A stretch of DNA of 64,000 nucleotides from an uncultured Chlorobiaceae bacterium (GCA_903820085.1 CAIJGA010000030.1:110491-174490), one strand, 5' to 3'. Shown: positions 26,262 to 35,653, counted from the stretch's first letter. Notes: a model not told the origin generated them from the letters alone. Translations and numbers: made by a program.

Positions 26262-26601
26262 TTAACGGACATCATGCAGACGGCCAAGATACTCTTCGCA
26301 GATTCCAAAAATTTCCTCAGCATCAATGTTTAAATTTTGAGGTGCGAGGTAGAGCTCGACGCCTTTTTACTCCTGAACAAGCATATCCACACCCTGATCA
26401 CTATCAGGAAAGCCATCAGCCGTTTGGATAAGGGCAAGCCGGCGGTTTATTCTTTTTCCATACCTGATAAAAAGTCATCCCACTGCCAAGCAATTGTTCC
26501 AGCTCTTCTTTAAGCTGTACATAGAGTTGCATATTCTGCTCTGTTTTTTTTATTCTAACCTTTGGGAGGATACGCGAAACTTCCTTATTGTCCTGAAACA
26601 A
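26262..26601 (-). pseudogene. Disrupted small hypothetical gene (frameshift and stop)
   Basis: Reading leftwards from ATG 26601, 50 codons (MFQDNKEVSRILPKVRIKKT ... MTFYQVWKK) are followed by a shift into another frame that continues with matching quality (RRLALIQTADGFPDSDQGVD), then one in-frame TAA, then more coding-like sequence (KGVELYLAPQNLNIDAEEIF ...) to TAA at 26262-26264. The joined product would be about 110 residues. The family is not recognised. It resembles short conserved hypothetical proteins of mobile origin. The two lesions are inferred from reading all frames; a sequencing error could explain one but hardly both. Confidence 0.55.
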
Positions 26602-26614
26602 ATACTAAACTGAC

Positions 26615-27211
26615 ATGAATCCAGTCGATCCGCTGCACCGTCAGCTATCCCTTGAAGAGCTTGGCCAACTGGCAAGTTTTCTCGCCTCCGACTCCATGCC
26701 CGAAGAGTCGCTCTCTTCCCTCGCAATGGTTGATGGCTATATGACAGCACTGATTGCCGGCCCTGACGAGGTGCCGCCAGAGAGCTGGATGCCTTATATC
26801 TGGAATAAAGAGAAGAGTGATCGGAGCTGTTTTTCTTCTGAAACTGAAGAGGAGATAATCAGGCAGTTTCTTGTTCGCCACATGAGCAACATTGCAATGC
26901 AATTCCTCAACAAGCCCGATGAATTTCGCCCCCTGTTTGCAACAGCCAGTCATACAAGCAAAAAGGAAAAGGAACTCGCTATTGAGCAGTGGGCACAGGG
27001 CTTTACAATGGGAATGGAGCTGACCCATGAATCTTGGAAGCCACTCTTTGCCGATGAAGAAACCGGTATGCTCGCGATGCCGATGCTATTGCTCAGTAAA
27101 ATCACTGATGATTACGGTACCCTGTCGAAGGATGACATTGCCGACATGATAGAACTGTTGCCGGACTTTGTTATAAAAATTTACAGGTACTGGAAGCAAC
27201 AGAAAAAGTAG
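26615..27211 (+). CDS. UPF0149/YecA family protein
   Basis: A 198-residue protein of the YecA/UPF0149 family, recognised by DSMPEESLSSLAMVDGYMTA-LIAGPDEVPPESWMPYIW and by the later EQWAQGFTMGMELTHE. Some family members end with a SEC-C zinc motif; here it is lacking. The biochemical function is unknown. It is transcribed away from the pseudogene with only 13 bp between their starts, so they share a divergent promoter region. Confidence 0.85.
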   Translation: MNPVDPLHRQLSLEELGQLASFLASDSMPEESLSSLAMVDGYMTALIAGPDEVPPESWMPYIWNKEKSDRSCFSSETEEEIIRQFLVRHMSNIAMQFLNKPDEFRPLFATASHTSKKEKELAIEQWAQGFTMGMELTHESWKPLFADEETGMLAMPMLLLSKITDDYGTLSKDDIADMIELLPDFVIKIYRYWKQQKK

Positions 27212-27347
27212 CTATTCGGCAGCCATCGCAAGAGTGCCTTATATTGACGTTATAACCGCAAATTTCTTGACGGCGCTCCACAGGGAGCCCTGAATCAGGT
27301 TCTTTACCAGAGAACAAACCGTAACCAAATGAAATGGAGAAACTACA

Positions 27348-28415
27348 ATGACCATGAATGTAATTGGTTTTGCCGCCCAATCCTCCCAGGACGCATTGAC
27401 CCCATATCGTTTTGAACGGCGCGATCCTCGTCCTGACGATGTGGTTATCGACATCCTCTATTGTGGTGTATGCCATTCCGACCTGCATCAGCTCCGCAAT
27501 GACTGGGGAGGAAGCACCTATCCTCTTGTTCCTGGCCATGAAATTATCGGATGCGTGGTACGTGTCGGGCCTGATGTCACCCGCTTCAAGCAAGGGGATC
27601 ATGTCGGTGTCGGCTGCATGGTCGACTCCTGCCAGCATTGTACAGCCTGCGAGTCAGGTCTGGAGCAATATTGCGAAGAGACCCCGACCTACACCTATAA
27701 CTCGGTTGATCGTCATGATCATATGCCCACCTTTGGCGGCTACAGCGAAAATATCGTCGTGTCGGACAAATTTGTCCTGAAAATACCCTTTGAACTGGAT
27801 CTGAAAGGAGCCGCTCCCCTGCTTTGCGCCGGTATTACCACCTGGTCGCCGCTGCGTCACTGGAACATTGGCAAGGGCAGCAAGGTTGCCGTTATCGGCC
27901 TCGGCGGCCTCGGCCATATGGCACTGAAACTCGCAAAAGCTCTGGGAGCTGACGTTACACTGTTTACCCGTTCCCCGGAAAAGGAGCTGGACGCGCGTCG
28001 CCTGGGTGCCGATAATGTCATACTCTCCACTGAAAACGCCCAAATGAATGCCGTAAATGGCCAATTTGAGCTGATCATCGATACCGTCCCCTCTGTCCAC
28101 GATCTCAACCCCTATATGCCGGCTCTGGCGCTTGACGGAACGCTGGTGCTTGTCGGGTTCCTCGGGGGCATTGAACCGTTTTTGAGCACTATACCACTGA
28201 TAATGGGGCGTAAATCGGTGGCAGGATCCGTCATCGGAGGAATTGCCGAAACCCAGGAGATGCTTGATTACTGCGGGAAGCACGGAATCACTTCTGATAT
28301 CGAGCTTATCAGAATTCAGGATATCAATGAAGCCTATGAGCGATTGCTGAAAAGCGATGTGAAATACCGCTTCGTGATCGATATGACTTCGCTTAAAGCA
28401 GGGGCCGGCCAATAA
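27348..28415 (+). CDS. Zinc-dependent alcohol dehydrogenase (NADP-type, CAD/YahK-like)
   Basis: A 355-residue medium-chain dehydrogenase that oxidises alcohols or reduces aldehydes. Catalytic zinc ligands are in CGVCHSDLHQL and VPGHEIIGC; structural zinc Cys are in CQHCTACESGLEQYC. The Rossmann motif is GLGGLGHMALKLAKALG. The pattern is that of the YahK/AdhC NADPH-dependent cinnamyl-alcohol-dehydrogenase-like group. The ATG has a GGAG ribosome-binding site 6-7 nt upstream, stronger than most host genes here. It stands alone, flanked by UPF0149 and DUF486. Physiological substrate unknown. Confidence 0.93.
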   Translation: MTMNVIGFAAQSSQDALTPYRFERRDPRPDDVVIDILYCGVCHSDLHQLRNDWGGSTYPLVPGHEIIGCVVRVGPDVTRFKQGDHVGVGCMVDSCQHCTACESGLEQYCEETPTYTYNSVDRHDHMPTFGGYSENIVVSDKFVLKIPFELDLKGAAPLLCAGITTWSPLRHWNIGKGSKVAVIGLGGLGHMALKLAKALGADVTLFTRSPEKELDARRLGADNVILSTENAQMNAVNGQFELIIDTVPSVHDLNPYMPALALDGTLVLVGFLGGIEPFLSTIPLIMGRKSVAGSVIGGIAETQEMLDYCGKHGITSDIELIRIQDINEAYERLLKSDVKYRFVIDMTSLKAGAGQ

Positions 28416-28481
28416 CAGGATGAACAACTCAGCAAAGAAGAGTGTCTACTTTCTGCTCTCGGGTTAGGCTGCAGACAAAAA

Positions 28482-28817
28482 TCACAGTGAGTCACGAAAG
28501 ATAAAACAGGCTGCACCAACCATACATAATCCGGCATAAAGATAATTCCAGCTCAGCGGCTTGTCCATGTACCAATAGGCAAATCCGGCAAAGACCACCA
28601 TCGTGATGATTTCCTGCATGATCTTCAATTGACCCAAGCTGAAGTTCTGGTAACCGATCCGGTTCGCCGGGACTTGCAGGGAATATTCGAAAAAAGCTAT
28701 TCCCCAACTAACCAGAATTGCAAGAAAAAGTGGTTTGTGTTGCATGTTTTTCAAGTGTCCGTAACAGGCAAAGGTCATGAAGATGTTTGAGGCCAGTAAC
28801 AAAAAAATGGTATTCAT
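28482..28817 (-). CDS. DUF486 family small membrane protein
   Basis: A 111-residue integral membrane protein with four likely helices (starting NTIFLLLASNIFMTFACYGH; then LFLAILVSWGIAFFEYSLQV; IITMVVFAGFAYWYM; LYAGLCMVGAACFIF). The block VPANRIGYQNFSLGQLKIMQEII is diagnostic of DUF486, a relative of the small drug/metabolite transporter fold. Function unknown. It converges with the dehydrogenase gene. Confidence 0.9.
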   Translation of the reverse strand: MNTIFLLLASNIFMTFACYGHLKNMQHKPLFLAILVSWGIAFFEYSLQVPANRIGYQNFSLGQLKIMQEIITMVVFAGFAYWYMDKPLSWNYLYAGLCMVGAACFIFRDSL

Positions 28818-28931
28818 AGTATTACTTCTTTTCAGAGATTTATAAAAATATCGTATTATCGAGTTAGATAACCGTTATTAATCGCGCGCTCTGAACGCAA
28901 AACAGAGCGGCGCACAGTTCATGTTAAGCCG

Positions 28932-29984
28932 ATGAACACCGAGGAAATGCTTGAAATGGCAGTCCTTTTGGGGCTTCCGGTAAACGCTGAAACCTTTCTG
29001 TTTTGTGAAGAGTCATACATTTCTTCTATAATCCGGCACACTCCCCCTTATCTGTTATTATCCCATGCACTCTGCGGGCGAGCATCGGACTCGTCAGTGC
29101 TCTTTGTCTTTGCAAGAGCCACTTTTTCAGAGCGTGAGTGTGACGGCCACTATCCGGGCTTTCCTTCATTGCCTCTTACTGAAATAGGACGGGCAATGGA
29201 TCAGACCGCCGCTTTATTTGCCGGATATGCTGCATCTGATTCTGTCGATGCCGGAAAGATTCCTCTCCTGCGCCGGATTGCCAAACTGAAAGGCGGGCGT
29301 ATTGAGAAATTTGATCCGGTCAATCCATGCTGGATATGGGCGTCATCGCACAACGGAGAACTGAAGACAACACTCTTTTCCGGCTCTCTTTCAAGCCCGC
29401 TTGCTTCAATTGAGGGATGGACATATGATTTCAAAAACGACAATGAATTCCAATCGAATTTGTCCGAAAGCCTCCGGATTTCCCCGGATATATCAGGTAC
29501 TGGACTTGATCGCGGCAATATCATGAAACTCATCCCGCAAGCCCCACCGTTTTTAATTCTTGAGTCGGCAACGATTGCTCACGAGCAGAACGGGCATGCA
29601 ACGATTTCTGCGCATGCCCACGTTCTGCGTGAAATGAAAGCCGGCTATCTTGGTCGGAATGAAATTCTCGGGCCAATGCACTGCTCAAGGGCACTGGCAC
29701 AATCCGGTATGGTACTTTGTGCCGCGGTCTTGCCCCTTCCCGATTTCATCCCTGAAGTGGCAAGTGCTTACAGCATCTGGTATGACACGAGTTGTTTTTT
29801 CCAGAACCAGAATGAGCTGACTGTTCTTGCCCGGATTGAGAGCATTATCAGCAAAAAGAGCTTAAACATGGCAAAGGTCAGTGGTTCAGTCTTCTGCAAT
29901 GGTCATAAAATCTACCGGGCTGAGAGTTTGAATTACATACTGATCCCTCGTGATGATCATCCCGCAGGCAGATCAAACCAGTAA
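28932..29984 (+). CDS. Tandem hotdog protein related to FabA/FabZ, catalytic residues not conserved
   Basis: A 350-residue protein with two FabZ-like hotdog halves. The first (~25-160) has HTPPYLLLSHALC and GHYPGFPSLPLTEIGRAMDQ; the second (~195-345) has IPQAPPFLILESATI and GYLGRNEILGPMHCSRALAQ. In FabZ the helix after HFPGxPxMPG carries the catalytic Glu (IEAMAQ); in both halves here the aligned residue is Arg (GRAMDQ, SRALAQ). The His is kept only in the first half. So it may bind acyl thioesters without dehydrating them, or catalyse something else. Convergent with the epimerase. Family placement is by motif, reaction unknown. Confidence 0.75.
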   Translation: MNTEEMLEMAVLLGLPVNAETFLFCEESYISSIIRHTPPYLLLSHALCGRASDSSVLFVFARATFSERECDGHYPGFPSLPLTEIGRAMDQTAALFAGYAASDSVDAGKIPLLRRIAKLKGGRIEKFDPVNPCWIWASSHNGELKTTLFSGSLSSPLASIEGWTYDFKNDNEFQSNLSESLRISPDISGTGLDRGNIMKLIPQAPPFLILESATIAHEQNGHATISAHAHVLREMKAGYLGRNEILGPMHCSRALAQSGMVLCAAVLPLPDFIPEVASAYSIWYDTSCFFQNQNELTVLARIESIISKKSLNMAKVSGSVFCNGHKIYRAESLNYILIPRDDHPAGRSNQ

Positions 29985-30005
29985 GCAATTCGTTGATCGG
30001 AAATG

Positions 30006-31010
30006 CTACTTCACCTTCCACTCCGACGGGTCAACACTGGTAAGCCAGTCGAGTGTTTGGCGGATACCATCCTCCAGGCCGACTCTGGGTGACCAGCCAA
30101 GAACCCTTCTGGCTTTTGACGAATCAACCACGGCTCGGGAGGCAAGCAAGGTGACTGCATGGCGGGTCAGCAATGGCCGTTTTGAACTCCTGATAATCCG
30201 AAAGAAAGCCTCCAACATTCCTGCAAGCCGATAAACAAGGTTAAACGGAAGGTAGAGTGAAGGGGGCTTTGCATGAATCTTGGCAGCAATCCGTTCACAA
30301 ACTCCTTCGAAGGTTATGGCTTCCCCGTCACAGGCGAGAAAACCTTCACCGACAGCATCGGGGTGCACGGCCGCATGCATCAGAAGATCAACAAGATTGT
30401 CAATATAGACCAAGCTTATAGGAGCACGGTGTGACCAGTAAAAGAGTTGGCGACGGCGAATACCATCAGCAAGCAAAGGGAACAACGTACGGTCTCCCGG
30501 GCCATAAACCCATACAGGATAAACAAGAGAGGCTTTGATCCCTAATCCAATATAGTTCCAGACAATTTCATTTGCCCCTATTTTAGTGTCCGGGTATGGA
30601 AGATTCTGGATTGCATAGGGCGTCTCTTCATTAACCCGCTCATGCCTGAAATGATTGAATGACTCATAGGTACTGACGTAAACGAGCCTTTTTACCTGGT
30701 ACATGAGAACTGCTTCGCAAACATGACGGGTGCCACCAATGTTGATATCAATGAAATCCTTGAGTGCTCCCCAGTCGGAGGTGAGAGCTGCCACATGAAA
30801 AACCAGATCGCAGCCGTTAACCGCCCTATTGACCGCCCCGGCATCGCGAATATCACCCTCAACCACTTCAACACCCTCCTTCTGCAAGCCGGCAATGCAG
30901 GCATTACCCTTCCGGACAAGCGCTTTCACCGCATATCCATCTTGCAGACAGCGTTTAACAAGATGCGACCCGATAAAACCCGAGGCTCCGGTAACCAGTA
31001 CGACCGTCAT
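30006..31010 (-). CDS. NAD-dependent epimerase/dehydratase (extended SDR)
   Basis: Start at 31010 (MTVVLVTGASGFIGSHLVKR) gives 334 residues; the 14-residue upstream extension would overlap the preceding gene. The Rossmann motif is TGASGFIG; the Ser-Tyr-Lys triad should lie around VSTYESFNHFRHE, but the expected YxxxK reads YPDTKIGANE (Y and K present). The sequence resembles dihydroflavonol-reductase/3-beta-HSD-like SDRs and HpnA-type sugar epimerases. The substrate is unknown. It follows a 59-residue winged-helix gene with one base between the stop and this ATG. Confidence 0.88.
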   Translation of the reverse strand: MTVVLVTGASGFIGSHLVKRCLQDGYAVKALVRKGNACIAGLQKEGVEVVEGDIRDAGAVNRAVNGCDLVFHVAALTSDWGALKDFIDINIGGTRHVCEAVLMYQVKRLVYVSTYESFNHFRHERVNEETPYAIQNLPYPDTKIGANEIVWNYIGLGIKASLVYPVWVYGPGDRTLFPLLADGIRRRQLFYWSHRAPISLVYIDNLVDLLMHAAVHPDAVGEGFLACDGEAITFEGVCERIAAKIHAKPPSLYLPFNLVYRLAGMLEAFFRIIRSSKRPLLTRHAVTLLASRAVVDSSKARRVLGWSPRVGLEDGIRQTLDWLTSVDPSEWKVK

Positions 31011-31011
31011 A

Positions 31012-31191
31012 TTATTCCTTCGCTTCCCAGTAGCAGCGTTTCGGAGAAACAATCAGTTCCTCGTCTTTCAGCAGTTTCATCGCCTTATCAACCTCTTTCC
31101 GATCCAGTCCGCTGATTTCTGTAATCTGACCGGCGCTCAACGGGTTTCCCTCTTTTTTCAGTACTTCGAGTACGATATTTTTCGCTTCCAT
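31012..31191 (-). CDS. Small winged-helix protein coupled to the epimerase
   Basis: ATG at 31191 gives 59 residues ([20 protein letters not shown]). A longer frame starts at 31269 but its first 26 residues do not fit. The helix-turn-helix ([20 protein letters not shown]) and a wing ([15 protein letters not shown]) are clear. Similar minimal winged-helix proteins are known in Chlorobi and archaea. Its stop is one base from the epimerase start, so the two are co-translated. It may bind DNA, but such small domains can also have other roles. Confidence 0.8.
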   Translation of the reverse strand: MEAKNIVLEVLKKEGNPLSAGQITEISGLDRKEVDKAMKLLKDEELIVSPKRCYWEAKE

Positions 31192-31319
31192 GAATTCAGG
31201 GGATGGTTTACAACTGTTTCGGGTATCAATACAAATGACGCAAATTACATATTTTTCATTTGCATTCAAGAGACAATGTTATGTGCCGGGCATGCACACC
31301 ATGCAGACCTCTGACAAGG

Positions 31320-32273
31320 TTACCGTAGTGTCTTCCGTGACAGCACAAGTCCTGGAATCATGGGCAACCAGAGCGTAAAACCTCGAAGGAGCAATGTTGC
31401 GGCCAATGCTGTCTCCGGTATAATGCCGAGCATGACAAGCAGTCCAACACAGGTCGCTTCGAACGATCCAATGCCCAAAGGAATCATACTCAGCATGGCA
31501 ACAATAGAGGCAAGGACAAAACATGGAAACGCCAGAAGCAATGATACGGAATTGCCAAGAGCATAGAGCATCGCCCAGAGCGTTGCTGCATCAAGGAGAA
31601 AAATAGTGGCCTGAAACAGGGTTACTTGGACGAACAGGGCCGGTTTTAGCATCATGGTAACCGGCACATCAGCAAAGGTTTCAAGCATACCGGAGATAAC
31701 CGGCAAACGAATCAGCCATGCAGGAAGTTCCTCCTGTGCACCCCATTTTTTTATCAACAGTATTGCTGCCGGCACTGCAACAGCAACGACAAAAAATATT
31801 CCGGCAAGCACCACCATCCACTGACGAATATCGTTATACATCCATAAAATCAAAAGTGATGCTACAGCGACAAGAACATATGCTGCATAATAGGAGAGAA
31901 TGCTGAGCAGCATGACGCTCATGCCGAGTTGTCTGGAAACATTTCGCTGTCGGAAGGCATTGACGATAAAGGCAATACCGCTGATACCCCCTGAAGGCAG
32001 GGCCTGATCAGCAAAAAGCTTGGCAATGGCGAGCGGGACAAGCTGATACAGCGGATAGTGCATACCACCGTCATAGAGCGCCCGTTGCCAGACAAGAGCA
32101 AGAGCTATATATGTGCAGAACTGAAAAAAGAATGCCAGCATCAACCAAAATGGCTCAATATGGCGAAGCAGAACCAGAAAATGCGCCAACTCACCGTAAT
32201 GCGTGACCGCATAGAAAAGAGCCGCAAGAAGAAGCAGACCGGCAAATAAAGACTTATAAGCGCTCTTTCTCAT
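31320..32273 (-). CDS. UPF0104/AglD-like flippase-type membrane protein
   Basis: A 317-residue protein with about eight membrane helices, starting at 32273 (MRKSAYKSLFAGLLLLAALF); the longer frame upstream lacks hydrophobic character. Typical blocks of the lysylphosphatidylglycerol synthase membrane region are LPSGGISGIAFIVNAFRQRN and PLGIGSFEATCVGLLVMLG. The family is suggested to move or modify lipid-linked substrates. No catalytic LPG-synthase domain follows. A lone gene between the small winged-helix gene and hemE. Confidence 0.85.
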   Translation of the reverse strand: MRKSAYKSLFAGLLLLAALFYAVTHYGELAHFLVLLRHIEPFWLMLAFFFQFCTYIALALVWQRALYDGGMHYPLYQLVPLAIAKLFADQALPSGGISGIAFIVNAFRQRNVSRQLGMSVMLLSILSYYAAYVLVAVASLLILWMYNDIRQWMVVLAGIFFVVAVAVPAAILLIKKWGAQEELPAWLIRLPVISGMLETFADVPVTMMLKPALFVQVTLFQATIFLLDAATLWAMLYALGNSVSLLLAFPCFVLASIVAMLSMIPLGIGSFEATCVGLLVMLGIIPETALAATLLLRGFTLWLPMIPGLVLSRKTLR

Positions 32274-32445
32274 AACATTCCTTTCAGTGAAACCGGCTGA
32301 AGATCGATAGTCCGATCTCACAAACCCCTTTCGTTCAACGTTGTCAATTTCAGGCTCTTGTAGACCACAACAACTCCTTGCAGTACCCGGTTGCAGCAAG
32401 GAGGCGATTTTATTTCGGAAGTTCCATGAGTACGCCCATGCCGGA

Positions 32446-32486
32446 CAAAAAAAAACTCCGCCTCATGCAATAACATAAGGCGGAGT
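32446..32486 (-). terminator. Intrinsic terminator of hemE
   Basis: ACTCCGCCT at 32455-32463 pairs perfectly with AGGCGGAGT at 32478-32486. On the minus strand it is followed by a run of nine T. It lies 29 bp after the hemE stop. Confidence 0.88.
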
Positions 32487-32514
32487 CAGAAAGCAGTCAA
32501 AAAAAAGAATGAGC

Positions 32515-33579
32515 CTAGTGGTACTGGGCGCTCTCTTCCTTGACAAATTCAACCAGAAGTTTCAGGTTTTCCGGATCCATATCGGGCAGAATGCCATGAC
32601 CCAGATTGAAAACATGACCTGAATGTTCGGTATGCTGACCGAAAGAACGGAGAACCTTGGAGGCTTCAGCCTTGATTCTTTCGGGTGTTCCATAGAGTAC
32701 GGTCGGATCGAGATTACCCTGCAGGGCAACACGGTCGCCAAGTTCCGCACGTGCCTTGCCGATGTCGATACCCCAGCCGAGACCCATGGCCTCACAGCCG
32801 GTATCGGCGATATCAGAAAGGATGGTGTTACAATCCTTGGAGAAGACGATAACCGGAGTATCAGGATATTTTGCCTTGATTGCCTGTACGGTATCCTTGA
32901 TGTAAGGAAGGGCGTACTCGCGGTAGTCATCCTCGGAGAGCGCACTTGCCCATGAGTCAAAAATCTGGATGGCATCGGCGCCAGCTTCGATCTGCTTCAG
33001 CACGTATGCTGTGATGACGCCAGAAATCTTCCCGAGCAGTGCGTGAGCCATTGCCGGTTCACGGTACATCATTTTCTTGGCGTAAGCATAGTTTTTCGAT
33101 CCGCCGCCTTCAACGGCATAGGTAAAGAGGGTCCATGCAGCACCGGTAAATCCGATAAGGGGGACACGGTTGTCGAGCGCTCTTTTGGTCATTCTGAGCG
33201 CATCCATAACATAGCCAAGCTTTTCATCGATGTCAGGGACAATCAGCTTGTCGATATCTGCCTGGCAACGGATCGGCGGAGTAAGCTTGATCCCTTTGGA
33301 TTCGATGATCTCGACATTCATGCCCATGGCTTCATTGACCACAAGAATATCGGAAAAAATAATTGCGGCATCCACACCCATCAGTTCAACAGGCTGAATG
33401 GTCACCTCTGTTGCCAGTTCCGGGGTTTTACAGAGGGTTAAAAAATCGGTTTTTTCTCTCACAGCACGGTACTCCGGCAAATAACGACCGGCCTGACGCA
33501 TCACCCAGATTGGGGTTCTGGAACATGGCTGACGCTTTAATGCCCGGAGAAAAAGATCATTTTTGAGCATGCAATGCAA
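32515..33579 (-). CDS. hemE: Uroporphyrinogen decarboxylase
   Basis: HemE decarboxylates the four acetate arms of uroporphyrinogen III to coproporphyrinogen III, shared by heme and bacteriochlorophyll synthesis. The 354-residue protein has the diagnostic PIWVMRQAGRYLPEYR with the active-site Arg and the second motif FTGAAWTLFTYAVEGGG. The start may be 33579 or 33570 (MLKNDLF), three codons later. Cytoplasmic dimer. In a phototroph with very high pigment demand this is a high-flux gene. A strong terminator follows; upstream is sdhE with a 162-bp gap. Confidence 0.96.
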   Translation of the reverse strand: MHCMLKNDLFLRALKRQPCSRTPIWVMRQAGRYLPEYRAVREKTDFLTLCKTPELATEVTIQPVELMGVDAAIIFSDILVVNEAMGMNVEIIESKGIKLTPPIRCQADIDKLIVPDIDEKLGYVMDALRMTKRALDNRVPLIGFTGAAWTLFTYAVEGGGSKNYAYAKKMMYREPAMAHALLGKISGVITAYVLKQIEAGADAIQIFDSWASALSEDDYREYALPYIKDTVQAIKAKYPDTPVIVFSKDCNTILSDIADTGCEAMGLGWGIDIGKARAELGDRVALQGNLDPTVLYGTPERIKAEASKVLRSFGQHTEHSGHVFNLGHGILPDMDPENLKLLVEFVKEESAQYH

Positions 33580-33741
33580 TAATTTGATGGGTTAACAAAA
33601 CAAGGGCCCGTCAGATCGTCCGGTAATTCCCCGGCTGAGAGCAAAGTAAAAGTGCAAAGTTACGATTTTTCAGCCTTTTTTTAAAACTTTCCGGAAGATG
33701 AGTTCCCAATTCTTGAGCTTCTTTCAAGGCCGAAAACATTT

Positions 33742-34590
33742 TCAACTCACAATATGGCGTTTGATTCCAAGCTGTTTTGCACTGTAACCGAGAGCCAAAC
33801 CGATCATTTCGGAAAGATGAAAAACAGGAATGGAGCTGTCAACACCTGCATGCTTTAGCGCCTTCGACTGATATCCGTCGAGCGATGTATGGCAAAGCGG
33901 GCAGGGCGTAACAATAAAATCAGCTTTCGAGTCAATAGCCTCTTGCAGTGCCTCTGCCGCCACATTGAGAGACTCTTGCTCGGCAACCAGCAAGGTATGA
34001 AATCCGCAGCAGCGATTTTTATGGATGTACGGAATGGTTTGTCCGCCCAATGCATCAATTAACTGGTCAAGTGAACTTGGATCACGAGGATTATCATGCC
34101 CAAGAACGGTTGATGGCCTGAGGATATGGCAGCCGTAAAAGGGGGCTATCCGGTAATTTTTGAGCGGAACCTTCACTTTCTCGCGGATAGTATCAAGCCC
34201 GACGTCATCAACCAGTACCCAGAGAAGATGGCGCACCTCTGACGTTCCCCGGTATTCAAGCCCCTCTTTTTTCAGGATATCGTTGATCTCTTTTTTCAGA
34301 TCCGGCGATTCATCTAGCTTTTTCTTTGCGGTACGGATCGTCATCAGACAGGTATTGCAAGAGACAATAAGATCAAGCCCCATCTTTTCGGCCAGCGCTA
34401 TATTGCGTCCATTGACCAGCGCAAAATGTTTTGGGCTGACGTACTCAAGATTACTCCCCCCGCAGCAGGTGCCTTCGTGCAGTTTGATAAGTTCAATTCC
34501 AAGATCTTTTTGCCAAAGATCAATGGAACGGTCCACCTCTTTGGTCATGGACTCATTGATGCAGCTCAGGTAATATGCATATCGCTTCAT
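33742..34590 (-). CDS. Succinate dehydrogenase/fumarate reductase membrane-anchor subunit, E type (CCG domains)
   Basis: A 282-residue protein of the HdrB/SdhE-like group with two CCG cysteine domains: EGTCCGGSNLEYVS with CNTCL, and NRCCGFHTLL with CPLCH. In E-type complexes this amphipathic, non-heme subunit replaces the usual cytochrome b anchor and links the enzyme to the membrane and quinone. It follows sdhB by 20 bp. In green sulfur bacteria the complex runs as fumarate reductase in the reductive TCA cycle (knowledge of the group). Confidence 0.88.
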   Translation of the reverse strand: MKRYAYYLSCINESMTKEVDRSIDLWQKDLGIELIKLHEGTCCGGSNLEYVSPKHFALVNGRNIALAEKMGLDLIVSCNTCLMTIRTAKKKLDESPDLKKEINDILKKEGLEYRGTSEVRHLLWVLVDDVGLDTIREKVKVPLKNYRIAPFYGCHILRPSTVLGHDNPRDPSSLDQLIDALGGQTIPYIHKNRCCGFHTLLVAEQESLNVAAEALQEAIDSKADFIVTPCPLCHTSLDGYQSKALKHAGVDSSIPVFHLSEMIGLALGYSAKQLGIKRHIVS

Positions 34591-34610
34591 CCAGCAGTTC
34601 TCCCCTGTTA

Positions 34611-35642
34611 TTATTGATGAGATTTGTGATCCTGCTTTACATGTTCGGTCATCTCCCTGAACATCTGCCTGAATATCTTTATCCCTTTGGCTGATTTTAC
34701 CAGCGGTGGAGGCGGCGGAGTACGGCGTTTCATGATCATCTTTAAGGCCATCGGCAGAAGATTCTGCATTGTCCAGACGACGCCATTGGTGCGTATTGGA
34801 AGGGTAGCTTCAACCAGCTTGCCTTTCTTTTCAATATCCATCATAAAGGCTTCGGCATGTTTGGAGCCACTGGTATCCTTCATTCCCCTGCTCTCGATTG
34901 CATCTTCACGAATTCCATGAATGGCATCCATGATCGGAATGCTTTTGACGCAACTCTCCTGACAGCGATAGCAGTGCGTACAATCCCAAACGCCATGATC
35001 CTTGACCAGTTCGGCAAGACGCTGCTCATGAAGAGAGTCGCGACTGTCGACACTCATGCGGTATGACTTGAGCAGCACGGCGGGAGAAACATACTCCTTG
35101 TTCGCCCGTAAAATGCTGCACTCTGAAACACACGAAGCACAAAGAATACAGTCGGTCGCTTTATCATAGCGAAGGAATTCCTCTTCAGAGATCAGGAACT
35201 CCTTTTTACCCATCTCGGCCTCAGGCATGGTGGAGTCAACCCAGTTTGAGTAGCGCTTCATCTTGTCGACAAGGGGATCCATATCAACAATAAGATCTTT
35301 GATAAGCGGCAGGTTGCGCAACGGCTCAACCTTGATAATACCTGGCTCCCGGCTTTTGGCAAGAACATCCCATACCTGGGTCGTGCAGGCAAGCTGTGAG
35401 AGGCCATTCACCCGCATCCCGCAGGAACCGCAGATGCCAGCCTGACAGAAGGCCCTGAAGCTGACCGATCCATCAATATGCTCCTTGATATAATTCAACG
35501 ATCTGAGCACTGTAATACCTTTCTCAACCGGAATGGTATAATCGTCAAAATATGGCTTGCTGTCGACCTGTGGATTAAAACGGAAAACCCGGAAGGTTAC
35601 ATTTTTTTTCCCTTCTGTATGCTGATCGGTTGGCAACGTCAT
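34611..35642 (-). CDS. sdhB: Succinate dehydrogenase/fumarate reductase iron-sulfur subunit
   Basis: A 343-residue electron-transfer subunit. The [2Fe-2S] ferredoxin domain has CQAGICGSCGMRVNG plus C; the C-terminal domain has two cluster motifs, CILCASCVSEC and CTHCYRCQESC. It is about 100 residues longer than usual SdhB, with a Lys/Pro-rich C-terminal extension (MIMKRRTPPPPPLVKSAKG) that may contact the CCG subunit. It lies 11 bp after sdhA. The symbol frdB would be equally apt. Confidence 0.94.
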   Translation of the reverse strand: MTLPTDQHTEGKKNVTFRVFRFNPQVDSKPYFDDYTIPVEKGITVLRSLNYIKEHIDGSVSFRAFCQAGICGSCGMRVNGLSQLACTTQVWDVLAKSREPGIIKVEPLRNLPLIKDLIVDMDPLVDKMKRYSNWVDSTMPEAEMGKKEFLISEEEFLRYDKATDCILCASCVSECSILRANKEYVSPAVLLKSYRMSVDSRDSLHEQRLAELVKDHGVWDCTHCYRCQESCVKSIPIMDAIHGIREDAIESRGMKDTSGSKHAEAFMMDIEKKGKLVEATLPIRTNGVVWTMQNLLPMALKMIMKRRTPPPPPLVKSAKGIKIFRQMFREMTEHVKQDHKSHQ

Positions 35643-35653
35643 AAGCGAAATAG

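Noticed and set aside
30723..31314. Long plus-strand frames opposite the epimerase
   Set aside because: Shadows of the epimerase and winged-helix genes, whose Rossmann and HTH motifs fix the coding strand.
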